A stretch of DNA of 64,000 nt, taken from NCBI RefSeq assembly GCF_900156815.1, contig NZ_FTOT01000002.1:496001-560000 (forward strand), in the 5' to 3' direction. Position numbers and translations under genes: made by a program. Positions 45,365-54,689 of this stretch are shown here, piece after piece; the stretch's first letter is position 1, and every line of letters starts with the position of its first letter. This stretch comes from Gemmobacter megaterium (GTDB taxonomy: Bacteria > Pseudomonadota > Alphaproteobacteria > Rhodobacterales > Rhodobacteraceae). Under the pieces are notes generated by a model. That model was not told the DNA's origin. It was given only the letters and a program-made list of their open reading frames with translations, and did no database searches.

Positions 45365-46057
45365 GTCTGTTTCCTTCTAGCAGAACAGCGCACGCCAGCC
45401 TGGGCGTGCACAGCCGTGACGGCGTTGATCAATGTGTGTCGGTGGGCCGACACCCGCGGTGGAGAACGGGCCGCGCCTGCCCGGCACGGGCATTCCTGCC
45501 CGCTGACTGGCCGACTGAGAGCGGTGGCCTGACCTGCGCCCGACCCAATGCCTCAACCCTCCTCCTTCCGCCCCCGGCAGAACATGGCCCAGGCGCATAG
45601 CAGACCGCACTCCAGGCGCTGGCCGGAGGCGATGGCAAGACAATGTCTTGGGGGAAAGGGGCTGGACGGGTCAGCAACAGGGCGCGAACTTCTCTCATGG
45701 GTGGCGAAGTGCCCCGCGAAACTTAAGCGAGACTTAAGTCCGCCGCCAATCACGCGTCGTTGATTTCGGCATGGCTGACGGGACTGTGTCCGCAGCGATT
45801 GGATCCGGGCCAGCAACACCCGCGATTTGCCTCGCAATACCGGCGAGTTGACCACGCAAGCCCATTGTCCTACGCGCCAATACAGCGCCCTTTGGCAGCA
45901 GATCATGGCCCTGCACTGCTGGCTCGCAAGGAAACAGTGCCCCGCAACTACGCGAATTGAGACAAATTTTCGCCACTATTTCCCGGCTTTGTTCATTCAC
46001 GGGTTGTGCCGAATGTTCACAATCCGGGTCCAATAGAGACGGAACAAGAGGCGAGCC
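45365..46057. other. Long intergenic region upstream of the phosphorelay cluster
   Basis: Almost 700 bases contain no gene I can support: the open frames on both strands lack ribosome binding sites and homology. It is A/T-richer toward 46000, as a promoter for the 46058 gene would be. The only clear signal is the CTTAAG direct repeat at 45722. A degraded gene cannot be excluded. Confidence 0.5.
45722..45738. promoter_or_regulatory. Perfect CTTAAG-N5-CTTAAG box
   Basis: Two identical CTTAAG hexamers are spaced by five bases, giving an exact 11-base period. This matches PmrA/QseB-type boxes and also the TTAA-N7-TTAA core of a CtrA site. It lies about 358 bases before the L,D-transpeptidase and 320 bases before the first phosphorelay gene, so its target is uncertain. 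Confidence 0.5.
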
Positions 46058-46996
46058 ATGGCACCGATGCGAATATTGGCGGTTGATGACGACCCCGTGT
46101 TCCTGTTGTTGCTGGAGCATATTCTCAGTTCTATCGGATATACCGATCTGCGCTGTGTCGGGTCCGGGGCCGAGGCGCTGGCCCTGCTGCGGGACCGACA
46201 AAACAGCTTTGACTGTTTGCTGCTCGACATCGACATGCCCGAGATGACCGGGATCGAACTATGTCGGCGCGTGCGCAGCCTGCCAGACTATCGTGACACG
46301 CCGGTCGTGATGATCACGGCCATGAAAACCCTGCAATATGTCGAGGGGGCCTTCCGTGCAGGCGCCAACGACTATGTGCACAAGCCGGTTGACGAACTCG
46401 AAATTCGCACCCGCCTGCGCATGGTCGGCGATCTGCTGGACGAACGTCGGCGCCGCGCATCTGTGGAATCCCGCATCTCGAGCGATTTCGGCTTGCCTGC
46501 GGTGAACATCACCTTCGAAGAGGCGTTCCCGATCACCGAGGTCTCCAGCACCATCGCGTATCTCGCGTTGGAAAACTATGCGCTGACCTTGGGGCGGCTG
46601 CGGCTGTATGGCCATACAGCGGTGGCCTTCAAGGTTGTGAACGCCGAAGGAATTTTCTGTTCGACCGACGGAATCGGCTACATCGACACGATGGCCAATG
46701 TCGCGGCGGCAGTGGACGGGGCGTTGAAATCCTACACCCACCTGATAGCCTATGCCGGAAAGGGCGAGTTCATCGCCATGATCTCGCAACGGTGTGAGCT
46801 GGATCCCTATGCCTTGCAGGATGCCATCGAGATGACGCTGGAACGGTACGAGCGCCTGTACCAGACGTTGAACATCCCGCTTCCGCGCGTCTGCGTTGGC
46901 GAAGCGCAGCACGCCGGTTTCTTCACCCGGACGTCCGTCAGCAGCCTGATGCGCGACGCCCGTGAGAGCGCGCGTCGCGCAATGGCTGCGAGGTGA
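46058..46996 (+). CDS. Response regulator with receiver and degenerate GGDEF-like output
   Basis: The 312-residue protein has a receiver domain (1-125; DDDP acidic pocket, D57 in LLLDIDMP, K near 108 in VHKPVD). After a helical linker it has a C-terminal domain of about 160 residues without a helix-turn-helix. That domain ends in a pattern like a GGDEF fold (YAGKGEFIAMIS, later RVCVGEAQHAGF and a final helix), but the signature GGDEF reads GKGEF, so cyclase activity is unlikely. It is a paralogue of the regulator at 54849. The HPt gene follows with overlapping codons. The start at 46058 has AGAGG upstream; ATG at 46067 is an alternative. Confidence 0.85.
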   Translation: MAPMRILAVDDDPVFLLLLEHILSSIGYTDLRCVGSGAEALALLRDRQNSFDCLLLDIDMPEMTGIELCRRVRSLPDYRDTPVVMITAMKTLQYVEGAFRAGANDYVHKPVDELEIRTRLRMVGDLLDERRRRASVESRISSDFGLPAVNITFEEAFPITEVSSTIAYLALENYALTLGRLRLYGHTAVAFKVVNAEGIFCSTDGIGYIDTMANVAAAVDGALKSYTHLIAYAGKGEFIAMISQRCELDPYALQDAIEMTLERYERLYQTLNIPLPRVCVGEAQHAGFFTRTSVSSLMRDARESARRAMAAR

Positions 46997-46998
46997 CC

Positions 46999-47364
46999 AT
47001 GTCCATGTCTGAAACGCCGGGCCACTCTGCCACGACCACGCGACCGGATCCGCTTGGCGCTATCCGTCAACGGTTTCTGGCCTTGGCTGACAGCTATTCG
47101 GTCGAAATAGAAATCCTGATGGAAGACGCCGCCGACCCGGCGCAAACCGCCGAGGCCCTGGGCGAGGTTGGGGCGATTGCCCATCGCGTTGCCGGAGTGG
47201 CCGCAACGCTGGGTTTCGAGAGGTTGGGCGACCTTGCCGCACGGCTGGACCGCCAGTTGACAGAGGCGCGCAGACAGGGCGCTCTGTCCGTAGACAGCCA
47301 CGACGGATTGATCCGGGAATTTCACGCCGCCATGGAAGACCTGCTGGAACGCGGGCGCCGCTGA
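46999..47364 (+). CDS. Histidine phosphotransfer (HPt) protein
   Basis: The 121-residue all-alpha protein has the HPt motif AIAHRVAGVAATLGFERL. H62 is the expected phosphorylated histidine, with the Gly and Leu of the consensus AHxLKGxxxxxG in place. An intermediate of this kind is needed when kinases and receivers are on separate proteins. GAGGTGA lies five bases before the ATG at 46999; a GTG at 46993 and ATG at 47005 are alternatives. It overlaps the upstream regulator unit and is 75 bases from the 7TM kinase. Confidence 0.85.
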   Translation: MSMSETPGHSATTTRPDPLGAIRQRFLALADSYSVEIEILMEDAADPAQTAEALGEVGAIAHRVAGVAATLGFERLGDLAARLDRQLTEARRQGALSVDSHDGLIREFHAAMEDLLERGRR

Positions 47365-47438
47365 ACAACGTATCGAACTTTGGGCGTGACAGGCCAGGGT
47401 CGCTGCCCTAATGGGCGTTGTGTCCGACGAGGTTTCCA

Positions 47439-49619
47439 ATGTTGCATTGCTTCGATGTGTCGCAGATCGATGCGCTCAGTGGTCTGACGCTGTTTTTCTG
47501 GTTCGGCATTTTTTACCTGCTGTATCGCGCCTGTAGCAGCTACTTTTTTGGCCGCACCTATTTCGTGATCAGCCTGGTCGCCATGCTGCTGTGGCTCTTT
47601 GCGGTCTTCATGGAGATTTCGTCGGTCAGCGCCGCGTGCAAGATCTTCTGGTCAGGCACGGCGTGGCCGATGATCGTGCTCCTGCCGACGGCTTGGGTCT
47701 TTTTCCTGACCGACTACACTTTTGGCGCCCCGCAAAAACCCCGGCTGTGGCGAAAGTTCATCCTATGGGCTGGGCCGCTGGCGGCGGCGCTTGTGGTCGG
47801 CAGCAACCACCTGCATCATCTGTTCTATGGGCCGGGGGCGGGGCCTGTCATCGTGAATGGGCAGATGTCCATCGCATATGACCGCGGGCCGCTGTTCTAC
47901 CTGTTTTCGACCTATCTCTACACCATGATGATCTGCGCGATGGTCGTGACGCTGCGCGGCGCATTGCTGGCAAACGCGCATCACCGCACCTTTTTCATCG
48001 GACTGTTTCTTGTCACCCTCGCCCCTGCGTTCAGCGACATTTTGTACATGTTTGCAGGGGTCACGATCCGCGGCTACGATCCTACGCCTTTTGCGTTTTC
48101 CATCTCGCTGTTCATCCTGCTGATGATGGTGGCACAGAATCGGCTGATGGATGTCGGCGCGATTGCCAAGGATCTGTTGTTCAACAACTCGCCCGATCCG
48201 ATCTTTCTGCTCGACATCGAGGGCAATCTGGTCGGGCGAAACCCCGAAGCCAATCGCATGTTCGGCGCCGGGCATGGCAAGAGCCTTCCGCTCAGCACTC
48301 AAAGCCACGATCTCAAGACCTTCATCGACGAGATCATCCAGACCAATGGCAGCCCCCTGCGCCGGGCGCTCAGCGTTCGCAACCGGCATTTCGAGCCGGA
48401 CGTCTTTCCGGTCAACCAGCATGTGGGGCGGCCCGGCACGGTCGTCGGCTGGGTGCTGCGTTTGCAGGACACGACCGAGCGGCGATTTCTGTCCGGCGCG
48501 CTCCAGGCCGAGCGGGATTTTCTGTCGCGGCTGATGGAAACCAGCATGGCGGGCATCCTTGTGCTGGATTCCACAGGCGAAATCACGTTCATCAATGCCG
48601 AGGCCGAACAGGTTCTGGGCTTGCAGAACCGGGCAATCTCGGATGTCAGCCTGAAAGATCCTGCCTGGCAATTCGAATGGCCCGAAGGCGTCCCTGCGAC
48701 GGATCTGGGCGCGGCGTTCGTGCAGTTGATCCGCGACCGCAAACCCGTACGCGACCGGCTGATATCGTTGAAACGGCTGTCTGACGGGGAACGCCGCGTC
48801 ATATCCATCAACGCCTCGCAACTTGCCGCCCCCGGATCCGAGGCAAAGGCCGTTGTCTCGCTGGCCGATGTGACCGATCAGTACCGGACAGAGCTGCATC
48901 TGCGGGATGCCGCCGCAAAGTCGGAATACGAGAACCGCAGCAAATCGCAGTTCATCGCCAACATGAGCCACGAGATCCGGACGCCGCTGAACGGTGTTCT
49001 CGGCATGGCCGAGGTGCTGGACCGGCTGATCAAAGACCCCGAGCAAAAGCGCATGATCACCACGATCAGGCATTCGGGCGAACTCTTGCTGGCGATTCTG
49101 AATGACGTGCTGGACATGTCCAAGATCGAGGCTGGCAAGCTGGAACTGGAAGCCGCCCTGTTCCGCCCCGACCATCTTGCCGCCCGGATCGAGGAGCTTT
49201 TCACCGTTGCCGCAGACGAAAAGCAACTGGCGTTCGAGGTGTTCACCAGCGGGCGGGCCGACCTGCAACGTATTGGCGACCCCCATCGCCTGATGCAAAT
49301 CCTGCAAAACCTGGTGAGCAATGCGATCAAGTTCACGCCGGATGGCGAAATCATGGTCACGTTTTCCTGTGCTGTCGGAAAGCCCATGATCGTCGAGGTG
49401 CGCGACACGGGTATCGGCATGTACTCCGAGCAAGTCGATCGCATTTTCCGGCCATTCGAACAAGCCGACGGCAGCGTCACACGGCGCTTTGGAGGCACCG
49501 GGCTGGGCATGGCAATCGTGGCGAAGCTGGTCGAGCTGATGCATGGACAGATCGAGGTGCACAGCGAGCTTGGCGAAGGCACGACGATCCGGCTTGTCCT
49601 GCCGCTGGAACTGGCGTGA
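47439..49619 (+). CDS. Histidine kinase with 7TM N-terminal sensor and two PAS domains
   Basis: The 726-residue kinase begins with seven hydrophobic helices (about 1-230) of the type known as the N-terminal 7TM region of histidine kinases. Two PAS domains follow (about 245-350: NNSPDPIFLLDIEG; about 365-490: METSMAGILVLDSTG), then HisKA with H511 in NMSHEIRTPLNG and a complete HATPase (NLVSNAIKF, VRDTGIGM, GGTGLGMAI). No receiver is fused. The start at 47439 has GAGG upstream; the frame opens at a TTG at 47418. It likely feeds the HPt and separate receivers of the cluster. Its core is very similar to that of the kinase at 51480. Confidence 0.92.
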   Translation: MLHCFDVSQIDALSGLTLFFWFGIFYLLYRACSSYFFGRTYFVISLVAMLLWLFAVFMEISSVSAACKIFWSGTAWPMIVLLPTAWVFFLTDYTFGAPQKPRLWRKFILWAGPLAAALVVGSNHLHHLFYGPGAGPVIVNGQMSIAYDRGPLFYLFSTYLYTMMICAMVVTLRGALLANAHHRTFFIGLFLVTLAPAFSDILYMFAGVTIRGYDPTPFAFSISLFILLMMVAQNRLMDVGAIAKDLLFNNSPDPIFLLDIEGNLVGRNPEANRMFGAGHGKSLPLSTQSHDLKTFIDEIIQTNGSPLRRALSVRNRHFEPDVFPVNQHVGRPGTVVGWVLRLQDTTERRFLSGALQAERDFLSRLMETSMAGILVLDSTGEITFINAEAEQVLGLQNRAISDVSLKDPAWQFEWPEGVPATDLGAAFVQLIRDRKPVRDRLISLKRLSDGERRVISINASQLAAPGSEAKAVVSLADVTDQYRTELHLRDAAAKSEYENRSKSQFIANMSHEIRTPLNGVLGMAEVLDRLIKDPEQKRMITTIRHSGELLLAILNDVLDMSKIEAGKLELEAALFRPDHLAARIEELFTVAADEKQLAFEVFTSGRADLQRIGDPHRLMQILQNLVSNAIKFTPDGEIMVTFSCAVGKPMIVEVRDTGIGMYSEQVDRIFRPFEQADGSVTRRFGGTGLGMAIVAKLVELMHGQIEVHSELGEGTTIRLVLPLELA

Positions 49620-49624
49620 CGCTC

Positions 49625-50071
49625 TCAGCGCCCCGTCAGGCGGCCTACGGCATCCAGAAAACTGGCCGCCCGGATCGGCTTTGGCAACACGATATCGACC
49701 AGCGCAGACGCACGGTTGCCAGACAATATCCCCGATGCGTCAACCGCTGCGGTAAACAGAATCATGGGTGATGTCGAATTGAGCGACTGGCTGGCACGCA
49801 GATGGCGAATCAGGCGGTCGCCGTTGATATGCGGCATGTTCAGATCAAAGATCAAAAGATCGAAGCGTTGAGTCTGCGCCAGCTCCAAGGCGCGGCGGCC
49901 ATCTTCCACCAGTGTGAGCTGAATATCAGACCGTTCAAGGATGATGTGGGTTACAATCGCACGGTTGATCTCATCATCATCCGCGACCAGGATCCGCAAG
50001 GGTCGATCCGGTGAGGGCGTGAGCGCAGCAGCAAACGCAACGCTGTCGCTTGCGCGGTCATCCTCCGGCAT
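49625..50071 (-). CDS. Single-domain response regulator (receiver only)
   Basis: The 148-residue protein has a flexible N-terminus of 24 residues and one receiver domain: acidic pocket VADDDE, D76 in LIFDLNMP, and K in LPKPI near 135. No output domain is attached, so it acts by protein contact, either as a phosphate shuttle or sink in the relay. The gene ends five bases from the stop of the converging 7TM kinase gene and follows the pseudo-kinase receiver gene on the same strand by 88 bases. Confidence 0.9.
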   Translation of the reverse strand: MPEDDRASDSVAFAAALTPSPDRPLRILVADDDEINRAIVTHIILERSDIQLTLVEDGRRALELAQTQRFDLLIFDLNMPHINGDRLIRHLRASQSLNSTSPMILFTAAVDASGILSGNRASALVDIVLPKPIRAASFLDAVGRLTGR

Positions 50072-50159
50072 AAACCAATCCTCAACAAACTGACATCATG
50101 CGCGATATACCCCAAGATGAGGATAAAAAGAAAGAAAATGATTGTGGCTCAGGAAAAAA

Positions 50160-50975
50160 TTATTTTCTGAGTGTCAGGATCGCATGCATCAGGTCTTTGC
50201 GGCGGAAGGGTTTGGCAAGATGCGTGTCAAAGCCTGCGACCAGATAATCGGCCACCTGGTTCACCAGGGCATTCGCCGTTACCGCGATCGCCGCAGTGGG
50301 GGCCATGCCCCGTGTCACCTCGGCGGCGCGAATTTCCCGAATGGCCGTGACGCCATCCATGACCGGCATCGAAATATCCAGCAGCAGCAAGTCGAATTGG
50401 CCATCCAGCCAGATATCGACGGCCTCTTTGCCATCCTGCACGCTGGTCAACTCTGCGCGGGTGTCTGCAAGCATCTCCTCCAGCACAAGACGGTTGGTCG
50501 CGCTGTCGTCGGCAATCAGGATCCGCACCCCCTCCAGACTTGCCGCGTCTTCCTCGGGGGCAACATCGTCCCTTGCGTCATCCAGTTGGATTTCAGGCCA
50601 AGGCAGGGTAATCCGCACAGTCCGGCCCTGCGTGTTCGTGATCGTGGCGACCGTCCCCCCCAGCCGGACCACCAGGTCCTCGACCGAAGGATCGACCGGG
50701 GGCAGTTCCTCGTCGGCCAGAACATCGACGACAATCGGCTTGCCCACCTTGGCGCTGACCTTCAGACGCAAGCTGCGGCCTGGGCGGTCGAACGGCGCAA
50801 GGCCAAGAATCGTCTGAACCAGGCTCATCATCGCCTCGGGGTCGCCGATCCTGCCGTTCTCGCACCCCAGACTGCCAAACGCCTCGAACGAACCGCTTCC
50901 GGCCTCGGCCTGAGCGGAATACGCCGTCTCCAGCCGGCGGAGAACATCGACTGGCCTGAAAGGCGTCTGTTCCAC
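50160..50975 (-). CDS. Pseudo-HATPase-receiver fusion protein
   Basis: The 271-residue protein looks like the C-terminal part of a hybrid kinase that has lost its catalysis. Residues 1-127 align by eye with the HATPase of the two neighbouring kinases (GDPEAMMSLVQTILGL for GDPHRLMQILQNLVSNAI, and a final VRITLPWP). The N-box asparagine and the G1/G2 ATP-binding segments are absent, and there is no HisKA. Residues 149-271 are an intact receiver with D200 in LLLDISMP and K near 255 in AKPF. It probably binds a kinase or accepts phosphate in the relay. This reading is inference from sequence comparison within the window. Confidence 0.82.
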   Translation of the reverse strand: MEQTPFRPVDVLRRLETAYSAQAEAGSGSFEAFGSLGCENGRIGDPEAMMSLVQTILGLAPFDRPGRSLRLKVSAKVGKPIVVDVLADEELPPVDPSVEDLVVRLGGTVATITNTQGRTVRITLPWPEIQLDDARDDVAPEEDAASLEGVRILIADDSATNRLVLEEMLADTRAELTSVQDGKEAVDIWLDGQFDLLLLDISMPVMDGVTAIREIRAAEVTRGMAPTAAIAVTANALVNQVADYLVAGFDTHLAKPFRRKDLMHAILTLRK

Positions 50976-51479
50976 TGTAAATCCTTGAGTCTTTGCCTGC
51001 GTTCAGGTCGGGTTCCGCTGCCCTCAAGAGGGTGCCGGAGAGGTTCCGGCGAACTTCAATAAAATAGTAATCAGCCAGACGCTAGGCCCGCCGTTACAGT
51101 ACTTGTTACACAGCGCACGCGTACAGCCCGACCCAGACCCGTGCAATCACCATCAGCATCTTACCGCAATGTTTAGCACAATGCGAATCCGCAATACAAC
51201 CTATAAGGTAGCTGCACCATGACAGATCTGCATAAAGGCCCGTGGATGCGGCATTTTGGCACAGAAAGGATGTATCACTTTGGCACATCTTGGCGCAGAT
51301 TCTGACCCTGCCCTGCAACAGCCACCTTGCTGTATCGCTGTGGTTGAGTGCAGTTTATCTACAGAAGCCGCGAACAGCCCTGTATCATGCCTGTCCAGCC
51401 GCCGACATAGCTGAGACAAGGGACCAAAATCAACCCGTGGCAAGGCCATACGGACCGAATGCACAGAAAGGACCGCCTC
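50976..51479. other. Divergent regulatory region inside the phosphorelay cluster
   Basis: About 500 bases separate the minus-strand receiver unit from the PAS kinase. No gene is supported. The A/T content is higher than around it. TTTGGCACA occurs twice, 25 bases apart (near 51255 and 51280), and GCACAGAAAGGA occurs at 51259-51270 and again at the kinase ribosome binding site (51461-51472). These may be regulatory, but I cannot name the factor. Confidence 0.5.
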
Positions 51480-54400
51480 ATGGCGCGGCATATCTTGGTG
51501 ACACGGGTTCTGCGAAACCTTCTCGCCACGCCCGCTTCGGAACTGGGGACCGGCATCGGCGCGGCGCTGCGCGAAATGTCCGCCGTGCTGGGTGGTGGCA
51601 GATCATGGACCTTTCTGACCGAGAATAGCGGCGAATTTCGTGTGGGCCATGCCAGCCATCCACAGGACGGCATCCCCGTTATCGACCGTTTTCCCTTGCC
51701 GCCCCCGGCACAGGCCGGGGTGATCGACGCGACCACAGATCTTGACGGTTCACCCGTGCTGGCCCGGTTTCTGTCTGACCTCGGCATCCGACGCTGCGCG
51801 GTGGCCCTGATGCGCGCCGATGATGACATTCTGGGCTTTCTGTGCTGCGAGATGGCCGAAACCTTCGAGACCGGCGATGACTATCTGCCGTTTCTGCAAG
51901 AAATTGCAGGCGTTCTTGCCGAAGTGTCGCGCAAGGGGCGGACCGAAATCGCCAGGATCGTCATGGCAGACCGGCTGGAGACGACGCTGCGTGCCCTGCC
52001 CGATCTTTTGTTCGAGGTTGATGCGACCGGCCACTACACCAACTTTGCCGGTGGCCCGGAAAACCTGTTTCTGGTGGAACCCGAGCAATTCGCCGGCAAG
52101 GAAATCGGATCGGTGCTGCCGCCCGGCGCGGCAGAGGTTGCGCGAGAGGCGTTTCGCCGCGTGCAAAAAGACGGCAAGGTCGGCAACCTGACCTTTGCCC
52201 TGGACCTGCCGACAGGTCGGTACATGTTCGACATCAGCGGCGCCCGCAAGTCATCGTCCGCCGCCGACCCCAATCCGGCAAGCGTCTTTCTTGTGCGTGA
52301 CGTGACCGAAGCACACAAGATGAAAGAGGAATTGCGCACGCTGGGCAGTGTCACCCGCGCCATGAGCAACCTTGTCGTGATCATGGATACCGGCCTTTGC
52401 GTCACATGGGTGAACCGCGCATTCGAAACCCACACCGGATGGACGCTGGCGGAAATCCGCGGCCGCAACCTGCCAGATCTGGTGCGGTGCGAGGAAAGCG
52501 ATCCGGCCATGGTTGCCAAGGTCGGCGACGCAATCGCCCAGGCCCAGCCGCTCCGTGGCCAGATGATCAACAAGGACCGGCACGGAAACCGCTACCACGT
52601 CGAATTCAACGTGCTGCCCCTGATGGATGAGGATGGAACACTTCAGGGCTTTGTCTCGGTGGAAACGGTCGTCACCGAACTCAAGCAACAGCAGGCCGCT
52701 GTCGAACAGCTTGCACGCTCGGCGGCAGCCGCGCAGTCGCAACTGGAAAACGCGGTGAACGCCCTGCCCGATGCGGTGATGATCTTTGACGCCCAGGAAC
52801 GGCTGCTGGTGTGCAACCCGGCCCAGGTCGCGGCCTTTCCCCAGCTTGCCGACATACTGGTTCCCGGACTGGCCCTGCGCGACCTGCTACGAATTTCCAT
52901 GGAGCGCGGGCTGCATGACCTGCCAGCTCAAGAGGCGTCGGTCGATGCCTATCTGGAGCGACTGCTTCTGGCCTACCGCCAGGCCAGCTATCTTGACGAG
53001 TACCGCACCATGGATGGCCGCTGGTTCCGTAGGGTCAACAGCCGCACGGTGGATGGCGGCCTGATCGCGGTGCAGATCGACATCACGACGCGGCACAATC
53101 AGATGGCCGCACTCGACACCGCGAACCTGCAACTGAAGATCGCCCTGAATGAACGGGCCGTTGCCGAACAACGGCTGCACAACATCATGGACTGGACCCG
53201 CGTGGGCACCTGGGAACTGGATCTGGCCAAGGGCGTGGTGGTCGTTTGCAGGCAGTGGTCGCAGATTGTGGGATTGCCGACCGATCACGATAACCTGACG
53301 CTGACACATCGCGCCTTTCTGGATCTGGTCCATCCCGACGACAGGCACATGCTGGAATCCAGTGCGCCACAGCTTCGCGGCCAGACGCCGGATGTGTTCG
53401 AGCATGAGTTCAGGATGCGTCACACCGATGGGCATTGGGTCTGGGTGCTGTCGCGCGGCCGTATCGTCGGACGCGGCACCCAGGGAGAGCCGCAGCAGTT
53501 CGTCGGGGTCGACATCGACATCAGCGAACAAAAGCGCCTGGAACAGGAAGTCCGCCAGAGCGACGCCTATCTCACCTCCGCCATGGAAAGCAACGTCGCC
53601 GCCATCGCCATTTACGATGACCGGGATTTTCTGCTGTACTGCAACTCCGAGGCCGAACAGGTGCTGCGCCTGAAGCCGGGATTGTTTTATGGGCGACAAC
53701 TCGACGGGCCTGTCTGGACGCTGGAAACCCTTGATGGCACGCCGATGTCGCTGGATCAGGGCCCCTGCAATCTGGCGCGGGCGGCTGGCACAATCCTGCG
53801 CGACATCCGGTTTGCCGTGCGCTGGTCGGACGGGCGACGCCAAATACTGACCTGCAATGCCACCCCTGTGGAGACTGCAGAAGGCCGGCGGAACACCGTG
53901 ATCTCGTTCTGGGACATCACCGAGCAACTGCTCGCCACCGAGCGGCTGCAAGAGGCATTGGCCAGGGCAGAAGACATGAGCCGCGCCAAATCCATCTTCC
54001 TCGCCAACATGAGCCACGAGATTCGCACCCCGCTGAACGGTGTGCTGGGATTGGCCGAAGTTCTGGGGATGCAGATCACCAACCCCGAACAGCAACGCAT
54101 GATCGCAACGATCCGCCAATCCGGCGAAACGCTGCTGACAGTTCTGAACTCCATCCTCGACATGTCCAAGATCGAAGCAGGCAAGATGGAGATAGAAAAC
54201 GTGCCTCTGGTGCTGCACGACATTCTGGCACAGATCGACGCGGTCTATGCAATTCAGGCCGATGAGAAAGGTCTGGAATTCGATATTGTCGCCTCGACCG
54301 GCGTTGACCTGCGCCGCATCGGCGATCCGCATCGCATCCAGCAGATCCTGCACAACCTGCTCAGCAACGCGATCAAGTTCTCAACCGCCGGATCGGTCAC

Positions 54401-54689
54401 GCTCAGCGTTTCGTGCCGCGCCAATCAGCCTGTGGTGTTCGAAGTGCGGGATACGGGTGTGGGCATGACCCCCGAACAAAGCGACCGCGTCTTTCGCAGC
54501 TTCGAGCAGGGCGATGGCAGCGTGACCCGCAGATTCGGGGGGACTGGCCTTGGTCTGTCCATCGTGCGCGAGCTGGTGCTGCTGATGGGGGGCGACATCC
54601 GACTGGACAGCCAGGCCGGGGTGGGAACCTGCGTTCGCGTCGTCCTGCCGCTCCCCATGGCCGAAGATGCCGAAGCCGCCGCAGGGTGA
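51480..54689 (+). CDS. Soluble histidine kinase with GAF-like and five PAS domains
   Basis: The 1069-residue kinase has no membrane helix. A GAF-like domain (about 10-160) is followed by five PAS domains (about 170-280, 295-405, 420-530, 560-680, 690-800). HisKA carries H846 in NMSHEIRTPLNG and a complete HATPase ends the chain (NLLSNAIKF, VRDTGVGM, GGTGLGLSI). No receiver is fused. AAAGGA lies eight bases before the ATG at 51480; ATG at 51459 is an alternative. The many sensor domains suggest cytoplasmic redox, light or metabolite input, but no cofactor-binding residue is evident. A REC-output regulator follows in the same direction. Confidence 0.92.
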   Translation: MARHILVTRVLRNLLATPASELGTGIGAALREMSAVLGGGRSWTFLTENSGEFRVGHASHPQDGIPVIDRFPLPPPAQAGVIDATTDLDGSPVLARFLSDLGIRRCAVALMRADDDILGFLCCEMAETFETGDDYLPFLQEIAGVLAEVSRKGRTEIARIVMADRLETTLRALPDLLFEVDATGHYTNFAGGPENLFLVEPEQFAGKEIGSVLPPGAAEVAREAFRRVQKDGKVGNLTFALDLPTGRYMFDISGARKSSSAADPNPASVFLVRDVTEAHKMKEELRTLGSVTRAMSNLVVIMDTGLCVTWVNRAFETHTGWTLAEIRGRNLPDLVRCEESDPAMVAKVGDAIAQAQPLRGQMINKDRHGNRYHVEFNVLPLMDEDGTLQGFVSVETVVTELKQQQAAVEQLARSAAAAQSQLENAVNALPDAVMIFDAQERLLVCNPAQVAAFPQLADILVPGLALRDLLRISMERGLHDLPAQEASVDAYLERLLLAYRQASYLDEYRTMDGRWFRRVNSRTVDGGLIAVQIDITTRHNQMAALDTANLQLKIALNERAVAEQRLHNIMDWTRVGTWELDLAKGVVVVCRQWSQIVGLPTDHDNLTLTHRAFLDLVHPDDRHMLESSAPQLRGQTPDVFEHEFRMRHTDGHWVWVLSRGRIVGRGTQGEPQQFVGVDIDISEQKRLEQEVRQSDAYLTSAMESNVAAIAIYDDRDFLLYCNSEAEQVLRLKPGLFYGRQLDGPVWTLETLDGTPMSLDQGPCNLARAAGTILRDIRFAVRWSDGRRQILTCNATPVETAEGRRNTVISFWDITEQLLATERLQEALARAEDMSRAKSIFLANMSHEIRTPLNGVLGLAEVLGMQITNPEQQRMIATIRQSGETLLTVLNSILDMSKIEAGKMEIENVPLVLHDILAQIDAVYAIQADEKGLEFDIVASTGVDLRRIGDPHRIQQILHNLLSNAIKFSTAGSVTLSVSCRANQPVVFEVRDTGVGMTPEQSDRVFRSFEQGDGSVTRRFGGTGLGLSIVRELVLLMGGDIRLDSQAGVGTCVRVVLPLPMAEDAEAAAG

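Noticed and set aside
47763-49562. A 599-codon minus-strand open frame
   Set aside because: It is antisense to the 7TM kinase; its composition is that of a third-position shadow.
51275-51300. A sigma-54 promoter at TTTGGCACATCTTGGC
   Set aside because: The spacing between the GG and GC elements does not fit the -24/-12 consensus.
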